NCBI RefSeq assembly: GCF_026427355.1
Contig: NZ_CP102664.1
Coordinates: forward strand, 806,001 to 870,000
From: Sphingobium sp. JS3065
Lineage (GTDB): Bacteria; Pseudomonadota; Alphaproteobacteria; Sphingomonadales; Sphingomonadaceae
Length of the DNA: 64,000 nt
Reading direction: 5' to 3'
Below the pieces are notes generated by a model, which was given only the letters and a program-made list of their open reading frames with translations, searched no databases and had not been told where the DNA came from. Every line of letters begins with the position of its first letter. Within the stretch, counting starts at the first letter, position 1. The position numbers and the translations under genes are program-made. Below, in pieces: positions 1 to 6,798 of this stretch.

Positions 1-387
1 GATCTGGCCGATGCCGGTTTCATAATGGTCGACGCCGCTGAAGGTGCGGACGGTGACGATGGCGGCGACGATGAACAGCATTACCGCGACTGCGGCGGCG
101 ATCATGATGTTGCGGGACAGGCGGCGCTGCTGCTCTTCGCTGACGATGGCTTCCAGCGGGGGCAGGTTGACTTCAGCGGCGGCGCTTTTGAGCCGTTCAG
201 CCGCTTCCCAGGCCGCTTCGGCGCGGGCGAAGGCTACGGCATGGCGCGGGTCCGATTCGACCCAACGGCAAATATCGGCTTCGTCCTGCGGACTGGGACC
301 GCTATTAAGCCTTGCCAGCAGGAACGCGGCTTCCGCCTCGATCTTGTCCCTGCTTTCGTAGCCCGAATTTGGTCCCGACGCCTGCAC
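1..387 (-). CDS. FecR-family anti-sigma factor, 3' part missing (window edge)
   Basis: The leftward frame gives an N-terminal cytoplasmic DUF4880-type segment (AEAAFLLARLNSG, then ICRWVESDPRHAVAFARAE), followed by a basic stretch (QQRRLSRN) and one membrane helix rich in Ala/Val/Ile (around residues 90-112). It then enters the periplasmic FecR region and leaves the window. FecR proteins sit in the inner membrane, relay TonB-receptor signals and control a partner ECF sigma factor; the partner is the gene directly upstream. I chose the GTG at 387 because no ATG is available before the conserved segment. This places the start 83 nt inside the sigma gene, longer than the usual few-base overlap, so the start is tentative. 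The receptor of this system must lie left of the window. Confidence 0.8.
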   Translation of the reverse strand, partial: MQASGPNSGYESRDKIEAEAAFLLARLNSGPSPQDEADICRWVESDPRHAVAFARAEAAWEAAERLKSAAAEVNLPPLEAIVSEEQQRRLSRNIMIAAAVAVMLFIVAAIVTVRTFSGVDHYETGIGQI

Positions 388-910
388 GTTCGAAATCCGT
401 TTCCTCACGTTCCGCCCAGGCCCGCATAACTATTGCGATCGCTTTGGCCAGATGTTTTTCAACTGTAGAAACGGATAGAGACATTTCCTCCGCTATTTCC
501 AGCATCGATTTTTCGTGGATGCGGCGAAGAATGAAGACCCGGCGGCATTGTGTCGGAAGCGAATCGACGATTGTCTCGACCTGGCGCAGCGCTTCGCGGG
601 CGTGGAGTTGCGCCTCCACATTATTTTCGCCCTGCAGCAGTTCCAGATCGGCGATGGTTTCGAAACTGACCACCTTGTTCCGGCGGGCGGTGTCGATCAC
701 CAGATTGCGGGCTATGGTGAAGAGATAGGCCCGGCCCGTGGTGACATTTTCCCAGTTTTCAGTGGCATAGGCGCGGGTCAGAACCTCCGCGACCATGTCT
801 TCCAGTTCCTGATTGGCAGGAAGTATCCTCCGGAGGCGCCCACGTAGAGCAGCTTCCTGTGGTAGGATCACTGTCTTGAACCAATTTAGTTTAGCGCGAA
901 CCGTGTGCAC
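305..910 (-). CDS. FecI-like ECF sigma-70 factor
   Basis: A 201-residue ECF sigma factor. Region 2 is visible as ELEDMVAEVLTRAY...GRAYLFTIARNLVIDTARR, and region 4 as LPTQCRRVFILRRIHEKSML followed by the helix-turn-helix IAEEMSLSVSTVEKHLAKA. It should direct RNA polymerase to promoters of a TonB receptor operon when released by the FecR protein encoded downstream. The start is GTG at 910, preceded by an AAGGGGG-like ribosome site. The last 27 or so residues (after EREETDFE) lie beyond region 4 and overlap the FecR gene, so they may be functionally dispensable. The neighbouring gene order sigma then FecR is the standard arrangement. Confidence 0.88.
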   Translation of the reverse strand: MHTVRAKLNWFKTVILPQEAALRGRLRRILPANQELEDMVAEVLTRAYATENWENVTTGRAYLFTIARNLVIDTARRNKVVSFETIADLELLQGENNVEAQLHAREALRQVETIVDSLPTQCRRVFILRRIHEKSMLEIAEEMSLSVSTVEKHLAKAIAIVMRAWAEREETDFERAGVGTKFGLRKQGQDRGGSRVPAGKA

Positions 911-1060
911 GTTGACCCCCTTGATGTCAGCCGCGCCTCTCCCGTTTTTTCACCTATTTGTCATAGTTCAATCATGGATGCAGGGGCCTGTCCAGCGATT
1001 GCGCTGGCATTATTTCCCGTTTCTGTGGAAAACTGACCCTCTGTTGCAGAAATGCGTCGA

Positions 1061-1252
1061 TCAGCCTGGCGGGATTTCCGGCGGGGCGCGGTCCGGCTGG
1101 TCGAAATCCGGTCCTTCCGGAACGATTTCCGGCGGCTGCCCGGCGGGTGTCTCATCCGGCGTGTCCGGCGCGGGCGTTTCCGGGGGCGATTGCGGTTCGA
1201 TGATGTCGGGCGGCGGGACGCCGTCCGGGGTGGGATCGGGTTGGGTGGCCAT
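1061..1252 (-). CDS. Small proline/acid-rich hypothetical protein
   Basis: A 63-residue protein, about one third proline, with repeats of PP, PE and PD (for example PDIIEPQSPPETPAPDTPDE). I chose ATG 1252 because a strong GAAGGAGAT ribosome site lies 7 nt upstream; the frame stays open further upstream but without such a site. It has no signal peptide or membrane segment and is probably disordered. I do not recognise a family or function. Two DnaA-box-like sequences lie 57-76 bases upstream of its start. Confidence 0.5.
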   Translation of the reverse strand: MATQPDPTPDGVPPPDIIEPQSPPETPAPDTPDETPAGQPPEIVPEGPDFDQPDRAPPEIPPG

Positions 1253-1308
1253 GACCGTATCTCCTTCTTGAAGGATACGTTTGGCCATCCCGTGGGTTCC
1301 TGACCGAC

Positions 1309-1328
1309 TTATCCACCGGTTATCCACA
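1309..1328. promoter_or_regulatory. Two tandem DnaA-box-like sites
   Basis: TTATCCACC (1309-1317) is followed by TTATCCACA (1320-1328) in the same orientation, 11 bp apart. The second is a perfect match to the classical DnaA box and the first differs at its last base. They lie between the small proline-rich gene (leftward) and tRNA-Leu (rightward), so DnaA could touch either promoter. Binding is inferred from sequence only. Confidence 0.45.
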
Positions 1329-1393
1329 GGCGTGACCTCTGGGCCTTGCTTCCCGAGACTCTTTTCTCTATGCCGCGCCGACCGGCGACCGAT

Positions 1394-1478
1394 GCGGGCG
1401 TGGCGAAATTGGTAGACGCGCCAGATTTAGGTTCTGGTATCGCAAGATGTGGGGGTTCGAGTCCCTTCGCCCGCACCA
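1394..1478 (+). tRNA. tRNA-Leu (anticodon TAG)
   Basis: 85-nt tRNA with a 7-bp acceptor stem (GCGGGCG with CGCCCGC), anticodon loop containing TTAGG with anticodon TAG, a long class II variable arm, a T-arm with GGTTCGAGTCCC, and an encoded CCA at 1476-1478. It reads codon CUA/CUG-type leucine. It lies 70 nt upstream of trigger factor in the same direction. Confidence 0.95.
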
Positions 1479-1548
1479 GTGCGCCAGAACGTGGACCAGC
1501 GCCAGGCGCCAACGAATTTCAGCTTTAAGAAAGCGTTTGAGAGAAGAG

Positions 1549-3153
1549 ATGCAGACTGTCGAGACGTTGAACGAGGGCCTGAAGCGCGCCTACACCGTGA
1601 CCATCACGTCGAAGGACATCGACGCCCGCGTGGAAAAGGAAGTGGCGGCCATCGCGCCACAGGTCCGCATGCCCGGCTTCCGCCCCGGCAAGGTGCCTGC
1701 CAATCTCGTCAAGAAGATGCACGGCGAATCGTTGCAGCGCGACGCGCTCAACAATTCGATCCAGGACAGCATCCAGAAGCTGATCGCGGACCAGAAACTG
1801 CGTCCGGCGATGCAGCCCTCCGTCGAGCTGGACGAGAATTTCGAGTTCGGCAAGGACGCGGAAGTCAAGGTCGCGCTGGAAGTGCTGCCGGAAATCGCCG
1901 CGCCGAGCGTCGAAGGTTTGAAGCTGGAGCGCCTGACCGTCGAAGTCGCCGATGCGCAGGTCGAGGAGGCCGCAGGCCGCATCGCGACCCAGCAGGGCGC
2001 GCTGGAAGAACATGCCGCCAGCCACAAGGCGAAGGACGGCGACACGCTGACCATCGATTTCGTCGGCAAGATCGACGGTGAGGCCTTTGAAGGCGGTTCG
2101 GCCGAGGATGTGAAGCTGAAGATCGGTTCGGGCCAGTTCATTCCGGGCTTCGAGGAGCAGTTGGCCGGCGTGAAGAAGGGCGACGAGAAGACCATCTCCG
2201 TCACCTTCCCCGAAGATTATGGCGCGGCGCATCTGGCGGGCAAGGAAGCGACCTTCGACATCACGGTCAAGTCGATCCTGGACGCGGATAAGCCCAAGCT
2301 GGACGACGATTTCGCCAAGTCGCTGGGTCTGGAAGGTCTGGAACAGCTCAAGGAACTGTTGAAGGGCCAGATCGAGCAGGAACATAACAGCCTGACCCGC
2401 ACCTATATGAAGCGCAAGCTGCTCGACCAGCTCGCCGCTTCGCACGATTTCGACGTGCCGCCGAGCATGGTGGAAGCCGAATTCAACCAGATTTGGGCGC
2501 AGCTTCAGCATGAAGCGACCCATGAGGAAGATCCGGAAGCCGCCCTGGCCGAGATGGAAGCGGAGAAGGAAGACTATCGCGGCATCGCCGTGCGTCGCGT
2601 CCGCCTGGGCCTGTTGCTGTCCGAAATCGGTCAGGCCAACGGCGTGGTCGTCAACGATCAGGAAATGAACCGTCTGATCATGCAGGCCGCGCAGCAATAC
2701 AGCCCGCAGGATCGCGAGCGTTTTGTGCAATATGTGCGGCAGGATCCGATGGCCGCCGCCCAGCTTCGCGCCCCGCTCTATGAAGACAAGGTGGTCGACT
2801 TCCTGTTCGAAAAGGCCGAGATCACGGACCGCGCTGTCAGCCGTGAGGAATTGGAAGCCGCGATCGAAGCCGAAGACGGCGATCTGAAGCCGCATGTCCA
2901 TGGTCCGGATTGCGGCCATGACCATGATCATGGCGAGAAGCCCAAGGCGAAGAAGGCAGCTCCGAAGAAGAAGGCTGCTGAGGCCGAAGAGGCTCCGGCT
3001 GCTGAGGCTGCTGACGAAGCCCCTGCAAAGAAGGCTCCGGCGAAGAAGGCTGCTGCCAAGAAGGACGAGGCCGTGGTTGAGGAATCCGCTGCCGAGGAAA
3101 AGCCCAAGGCCAAGAAGGCTCCTGCCAAGAAGGCCGCCGCCAAGGCTGAATAA
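1549..3153 (+). CDS. tig: Trigger factor (ribosome-associated chaperone, peptidyl-prolyl isomerase) with extended tail
   Basis: 534 residues, about 100 longer than E. coli trigger factor. The N-terminal ribosome-binding signature MPGFRPGKVP is clear, followed by the FKBP-like isomerase domain (GDTLTIDFVGKIDGEAFEGG, FIPGFEEQLAGVKKG) and the helical chaperone domain. The C-terminus is unusual: a His/Cys-rich patch (residues 449-464, HVHGPDCGHDHDHG) and then about 70 residues of KKAPAKKAAAK-type repeats mixed with acidic EEAPAAEAADE stretches, like histone H1 tails. ATG 1549 is preceded by GAGAAGAG. The gene precedes clpP and clpX as in many bacteria, separated here by a glycosyltransferase. It ends in a strong terminator at 3178. 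Confidence 0.96.
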   Translation: MQTVETLNEGLKRAYTVTITSKDIDARVEKEVAAIAPQVRMPGFRPGKVPANLVKKMHGESLQRDALNNSIQDSIQKLIADQKLRPAMQPSVELDENFEFGKDAEVKVALEVLPEIAAPSVEGLKLERLTVEVADAQVEEAAGRIATQQGALEEHAASHKAKDGDTLTIDFVGKIDGEAFEGGSAEDVKLKIGSGQFIPGFEEQLAGVKKGDEKTISVTFPEDYGAAHLAGKEATFDITVKSILDADKPKLDDDFAKSLGLEGLEQLKELLKGQIEQEHNSLTRTYMKRKLLDQLAASHDFDVPPSMVEAEFNQIWAQLQHEATHEEDPEAALAEMEAEKEDYRGIAVRRVRLGLLLSEIGQANGVVVNDQEMNRLIMQAAQQYSPQDRERFVQYVRQDPMAAAQLRAPLYEDKVVDFLFEKAEITDRAVSREELEAAIEAEDGDLKPHVHGPDCGHDHDHGEKPKAKKAAPKKKAAEAEEAPAAEAADEAPAKKAPAKKAAAKKDEAVVEESAAEEKPKAKKAPAKKAAAKAE

Positions 3154-3177
3154 GGCCGTTTCAGTCTGACTGAATAA

Positions 3178-3211
3178 GCGCCCGGCTTCGCTAGGAAGCG
3201 CGGGCGCTTTT
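3178..3211 (+). terminator. Rho-independent terminator after tig
   Basis: GCGCCCG (3178-3184) pairs with CGGGCGC (3201-3207), with an inner GCTTC/GAAGC stem, and is followed by TTTT. It lies 25 nt after the tig stop codon. Confidence 0.85.
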
Positions 3212-3329
3212 CATTTGTGCCGCGACATGGCAGGTGAAATGTTAATGACATTCCGTCATCTCAGCGAGGGTTGGCCAAAGCACGACAGGTTTCCGGGGCG
3301 GGGCAAGGGCAAAAAAGGTTTGTGGGTTG

Positions 3330-4307
3330 ATGAAGGAATTTCCGGCAGTGGACAGCGAGCAGGGGATCGCAAGCCCACGGATCGCCGTCATCCTGCCTTG
3401 CTATAATGAGGCAGGTGCCATCGTGCAGACGGTGGAGGATTTCCGTCGCGCACTGCCTTCCGCTGAAATCTACGTGTTCGACAATAATAGCAGCGACGGC
3501 AGCCGTGAACTGGCGGCCGGGGCAGGGGCCATCGTCCGCCGCGTCGCTCAGCAGGGCAAGGGCCATGTGGTGCGCCGCATGTTCGCGGATGTGGATGCGG
3601 ATATCTACATCATGGCCGATGGCGACGCGACCTATGAGGCTGCCGCCGCGCCGAAGATGGTTGCGGCGATGCTGGAGGATAATCTCGACATGGTCGTCGG
3701 CTCGCGCCGGAGCGAGATGGAGGAAGCCTATCGCCGGGGCCATCGCTTCGGCAATTGGGCGCTCACCAGCCTCTTGAAACAGCTTTTCGGACGCAGCTTC
3801 ACCGATATTCTTTCGGGCTACCGCGTTTTTTCCCGCCGGTTCGTGAAGAGTTTCCCGGTTCTGTCCGCCGGTTTCGAGATCGAGACGGAAATCAGCGTCC
3901 ATGCGCTGGAACTCGCCATGCCGGTGGCGGAGGTGGTCACCGCCTATGGCGCGCGGCCGGAAGGGTCCGTGAGCAAGCTTTCCACCTATCGCGACGGGTG
4001 GCGCATATTGCGGACGATCATCACGCTTTATCGCATCGAACGGCCGGTCCTCTTCTTCGGGATCATCGCCGCGCTGCTGGCGGCTACGGGGCTTATTCTG
4101 GCGGCGCCGCTGATCCTCACTTATGCGAAGACCGGCCTTGTGCCGCGCTTTCCCACCGCCATATTGGTGACGGGCCTCATGATTCTCGCCACCTTGTCGG
4201 GCATGTGCGGCCTCATCCTCGATACCGTCGTGCGCGGGCGGCGGGAGGTGCGACGGCTGGCCTATCTCGCCTTCAAGGCGCCGTCGGATTTCGCCCGCCG
4301 CGACTGA
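3330..4307 (+). CDS. Family 2 glycosyltransferase with C-terminal membrane helices (dolichol/polyprenyl-phosphate sugar transferase-like)
   Basis: 325 residues. The GT-A fold starts with IAVILPCYNEAGAIVQTV; the nucleotide/metal motif is seen as FDNNSSDGS and MADGDATYE. A DPM1-like pattern GKGHVVRRMFADVDAD and SGYRVFSRRFVKS follow. The C-terminal part has two hydrophobic helices (around residues 240-265 and 275-300), so the protein is probably anchored in the inner membrane and may transfer a sugar to a lipid carrier. ATG 3330 is used; a TTG one codon earlier is possible. It sits between tig and clpP, away from the main polysaccharide locus, so its acceptor is unknown. Confidence 0.8.
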   Translation: MKEFPAVDSEQGIASPRIAVILPCYNEAGAIVQTVEDFRRALPSAEIYVFDNNSSDGSRELAAGAGAIVRRVAQQGKGHVVRRMFADVDADIYIMADGDATYEAAAAPKMVAAMLEDNLDMVVGSRRSEMEEAYRRGHRFGNWALTSLLKQLFGRSFTDILSGYRVFSRRFVKSFPVLSAGFEIETEISVHALELAMPVAEVVTAYGARPEGSVSKLSTYRDGWRILRTIITLYRIERPVLFFGIIAALLAATGLILAAPLILTYAKTGLVPRFPTAILVTGLMILATLSGMCGLILDTVVRGRREVRRLAYLAFKAPSDFARRD

Positions 4308-4399
4308 CGATCAATCTGCGTTGCACGCGCCCCCTTGAACAGTCTGCATTTTGTCCCGATGTAGTGGACGGGCAAAAGCAATCACCCTGAAAGAGCAAA

Positions 4400-5035
4400 A
4401 TGACCGATATCATGTCCGATCCCATGGCCGCTCTGGTCCCCATCGTTATCGAACAGTCCAACCGGGGCGAGCGCAGCTTCGATATTTTTTCGCGCCTTCT
4501 GCGTGAACGGATCATCTTCGTCACCGGTCAGGTAGAGGATCATATGGCCTCGCTGATCGTGGCGCAGTTGCTGTTCCTTGAGTCGGAAAATCCGAAGAAG
4601 GACATCTGGATGTACATCAACTCGCCCGGCGGCGTGGTGACGTCGGGTATGGCGATCCACGACACGATGAAATATATCCGGCCCCAGGTCGGCACCGTCT
4701 GCATCGGTCAGGCCGCCTCCATGGGCAGCTTCCTGCTCGCCGCCGGTGAGCCGGGCAAGCGCATCGCGCTCAGCAATGCCCGCATCATGGTGCACCAGCC
4801 GTCCGGCGGCGCGCAGGGCATGGCGTCGGACATCGAGATCCAGGCCAAGGAAATCCTACGAATCCGCAGCCGCCTGAATAATCTCTATGTGGAATATACC
4901 GGCCGGTCGCTGGAGGAAGTGGAACGGGCGATGGACCGCGACACCTTCCTGGAGGCGCAGGAGGCCAAGGCGTTCGGCCTGGTCGACGAAGTGTTCGACC
5001 GCCGTCCAGCCATCGCGGACACGGCCGAAGGTTAA
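4400..5035 (+). CDS. clpP: ATP-dependent Clp protease proteolytic subunit
   Basis: 211 residues, normal length for ClpP. The catalytic serine lies in IGQAASMGS (Ser107) and the histidine in MVHQPSGG (His132); the strand motif [14 protein letters not shown] is conserved. It forms the two-ring chamber that degrades proteins unfolded by ClpX, which is encoded next. The start ATG 4400 follows GAAAGAGC. The spacing to clpX is 133 nt and holds a GC-rich inverted repeat (ACGCGCCC at 5052 with GGGCGCGT at 5079) without a T-run. Confidence 0.97.
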   Translation: MTDIMSDPMAALVPIVIEQSNRGERSFDIFSRLLRERIIFVTGQVEDHMASLIVAQLLFLESENPKKDIWMYINSPGGVVTSGMAIHDTMKYIRPQVGTVCIGQAASMGSFLLAAGEPGKRIALSNARIMVHQPSGGAQGMASDIEIQAKEILRIRSRLNNLYVEYTGRSLEEVERAMDRDTFLEAQEAKAFGLVDEVFDRRPAIADTAEG

Positions 5036-5168
5036 AAACCAAGTTTGCCGCACGCGCCCTTTTCTCCCCTTGTGAAACGGGCGCGTCGCGGTCTAGGATG
5101 ATCCTGGGACCACCATATCCCTCGCTTGAGGCGGCAGTCCGCCTGAAAGAGGGAAGAGAGATTGGCGA

Positions 5169-6437
5169 ATGACTAAGCTTACGGGCTCCGATTCTAAAAG
5201 CACGCTTTACTGCTCCTTCTGCGGCAAGTCGCAGCATGAGGTGCGTAAGCTGATCGCGGGGCCGACCGTGTTCATCTGCGACGAGTGCGTGGAGCTGTGC
5301 AACGACATCATCCGCGAGGAGACCAAGGGCGGTCTCGTCGGCAAGAAGGATGGCGGCGTGCCGACCCCGCAGGAAATCTGCGATGTGCTGGACGATTATG
5401 TGATCGGCCAGAACCGGGCGAAGCGCGTTCTGTCGGTCGCCGTCCACAACCATTACAAGCGCCTGAACCACGGCACCAAGCCGGGCGAGGTGGAACTGGC
5501 CAAATCCAACATCCTGCTCGTCGGTCCGACCGGTTGCGGCAAGACGTTGCTCGCCCAGACGCTGGCCAAGACGTTCGACGTGCCCTTCACCATGGCCGAC
5601 GCCACGACGCTGACCGAGGCGGGCTATGTCGGTGAGGATGTGGAGAACATCATCCTGAAGCTGCTCCAGGCCTCCGACTATAATGTTGAGAAGGCGCAGC
5701 GCGGCATCGTCTATATCGACGAAATCGACAAGATCAGCCGGAAGGCGGAAAATCCTTCGATCACCCGCGACGTGTCGGGCGAGGGTGTGCAGCAGGCGCT
5801 GCTCAAGCTGATGGAAGGCACGACCGCGTCGGTTCCGCCGCAGGGTGGCCGCAAACATCCGCAGCAGGAATTCCTTCAGGTCGACACCACCAATATCCTG
5901 TTCATCTGCGGCGGCGCGTTCGCGGGTCTGGAAAAGATCATCGGTGATCGTCTGGAAGCCAAGTCGATCGGCTTCGGCGCCCATGTGGCGGCCCCCGAAG
6001 AACGCAAGACCGGCGAATTGCTGCGCCAGAGCGAGCCGGAGGATCTGCTGAAATTCGGCCTTATCCCCGAATTCGTCGGCCGACTGCCGGTCATCGCGAC
6101 GCTGGAAGATCTGGACGTGGCCGCTCTGGTCAAGATCCTGGTCGAACCGAAGAACGCGCTGGTGAAGCAATATGCCAAGCTGTTCGACATGGAGAATGTT
6201 GAACTCAGCTTCACCGACGATGCGCTGACCGCCATCGCCAAAAAGGCGATCGAACGGAAGACTGGCGCACGCGGGCTTCGCTCGATCCTGGAGGCGATCC
6301 TGCTCGACACCATGTTCGACCTGCCTTCGATGGAAGGCGTTGGGGAAGTGGTGGTCGACAAGGATGTGGTCGCGGGCAGCAAGGAACCGATTCGCGTGTT
6401 CAGCGAGAAGGACAAGCGGGCCGAAGACGCGGCCTGA
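5169..6437 (+). CDS. clpX: ATP-dependent Clp protease ATP-binding subunit ClpX
   Basis: 422 residues. It has the N-terminal zinc-binding domain with four cysteines (CSFC...CDEC), the Walker A motif GPTGCGKT, Walker B VYIDEIDK, the pore loop GYVG and the IGF-type loop for ClpP docking (IGFGAH). ClpX unfolds substrates and feeds them to ClpP; in Caulobacter relatives it degrades CtrA, which is relevant because chpT is also in this window. Start ATG 5169. The gene ends 26 nt before a strong terminator. Confidence 0.98.
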   Translation: MTKLTGSDSKSTLYCSFCGKSQHEVRKLIAGPTVFICDECVELCNDIIREETKGGLVGKKDGGVPTPQEICDVLDDYVIGQNRAKRVLSVAVHNHYKRLNHGTKPGEVELAKSNILLVGPTGCGKTLLAQTLAKTFDVPFTMADATTLTEAGYVGEDVENIILKLLQASDYNVEKAQRGIVYIDEIDKISRKAENPSITRDVSGEGVQQALLKLMEGTTASVPPQGGRKHPQQEFLQVDTTNILFICGGAFAGLEKIIGDRLEAKSIGFGAHVAAPEERKTGELLRQSEPEDLLKFGLIPEFVGRLPVIATLEDLDVAALVKILVEPKNALVKQYAKLFDMENVELSFTDDALTAIAKKAIERKTGARGLRSILEAILLDTMFDLPSMEGVGEVVVDKDVVAGSKEPIRVFSEKDKRAEDAA

Positions 6438-6463
6438 ATCGATCCATTGACGGTTTGAAATTG

Positions 6464-6494
6464 GGGGTCGGCGATGCTTCGCCGGCCCCTTTTT
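6464..6494 (+). terminator. Rho-independent terminator after clpX
   Basis: GGGGTCGGCG (6464-6473) pairs with CGCCGGCCCC (6480-6489) over 10 bp with one G-T pair, followed by five T residues. Confidence 0.9.
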
Positions 6495-6798
6495 CATCGC
6501 CTGTATCGCAAGTGCACAAAAATTCTTGTTGCGTTGCAAAATTGCACCACTGTCAAACTATGACGGTGAAACCAGATTAAATTGTTTAATATCAATAATT
6601 TATTCGGAATAATTTAGATCCCTTGGATGTTGATTGGTCTGGCAGAGGCGTCTGATGGCTTGCGGCAATTATATTGTCGTAAAACTGCAATCGGAGCATC
6701 ACAGGACCGTCGCCATCGGCCGCCACAGGCGACGCCAGCGCCAAAAAGCAAAATAGGGCCGGCGCGACACGCCAAACTTTCAAAGGGACAATGTTCAG
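6495..6798 (+). promoter_or_regulatory. Leader/promoter region of the TonB receptor gene
   Basis: About 300 bases without a gene. The part from 6530 to 6620 is strikingly AT-rich for this genome (TTAAATTGTTTAATATC and following), which fits a promoter or regulator-binding region. I see no convincing paired -35/-10 boxes and no riboswitch fold. Confidence 0.4.

Noticed and set aside
1525..2931. Long leftward open frame opposite trigger factor
   Set aside because: It is the antisense shadow of tig; composition follows the codon bias of the opposite strand and no domain is recognisable.
5052..5086. Inverted repeat between clpP and clpX as terminator
   Set aside because: The 8-bp stem has a 19-nt loop and no T-run, and clpX is normally read through from clpP.
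4785..6539. 584-codon leftward open frame opposite clpP/clpX
   Set aside because: Runs across two well-conserved genes on the other strand and has no start context or domain; GC-rich third positions cause such shadows.
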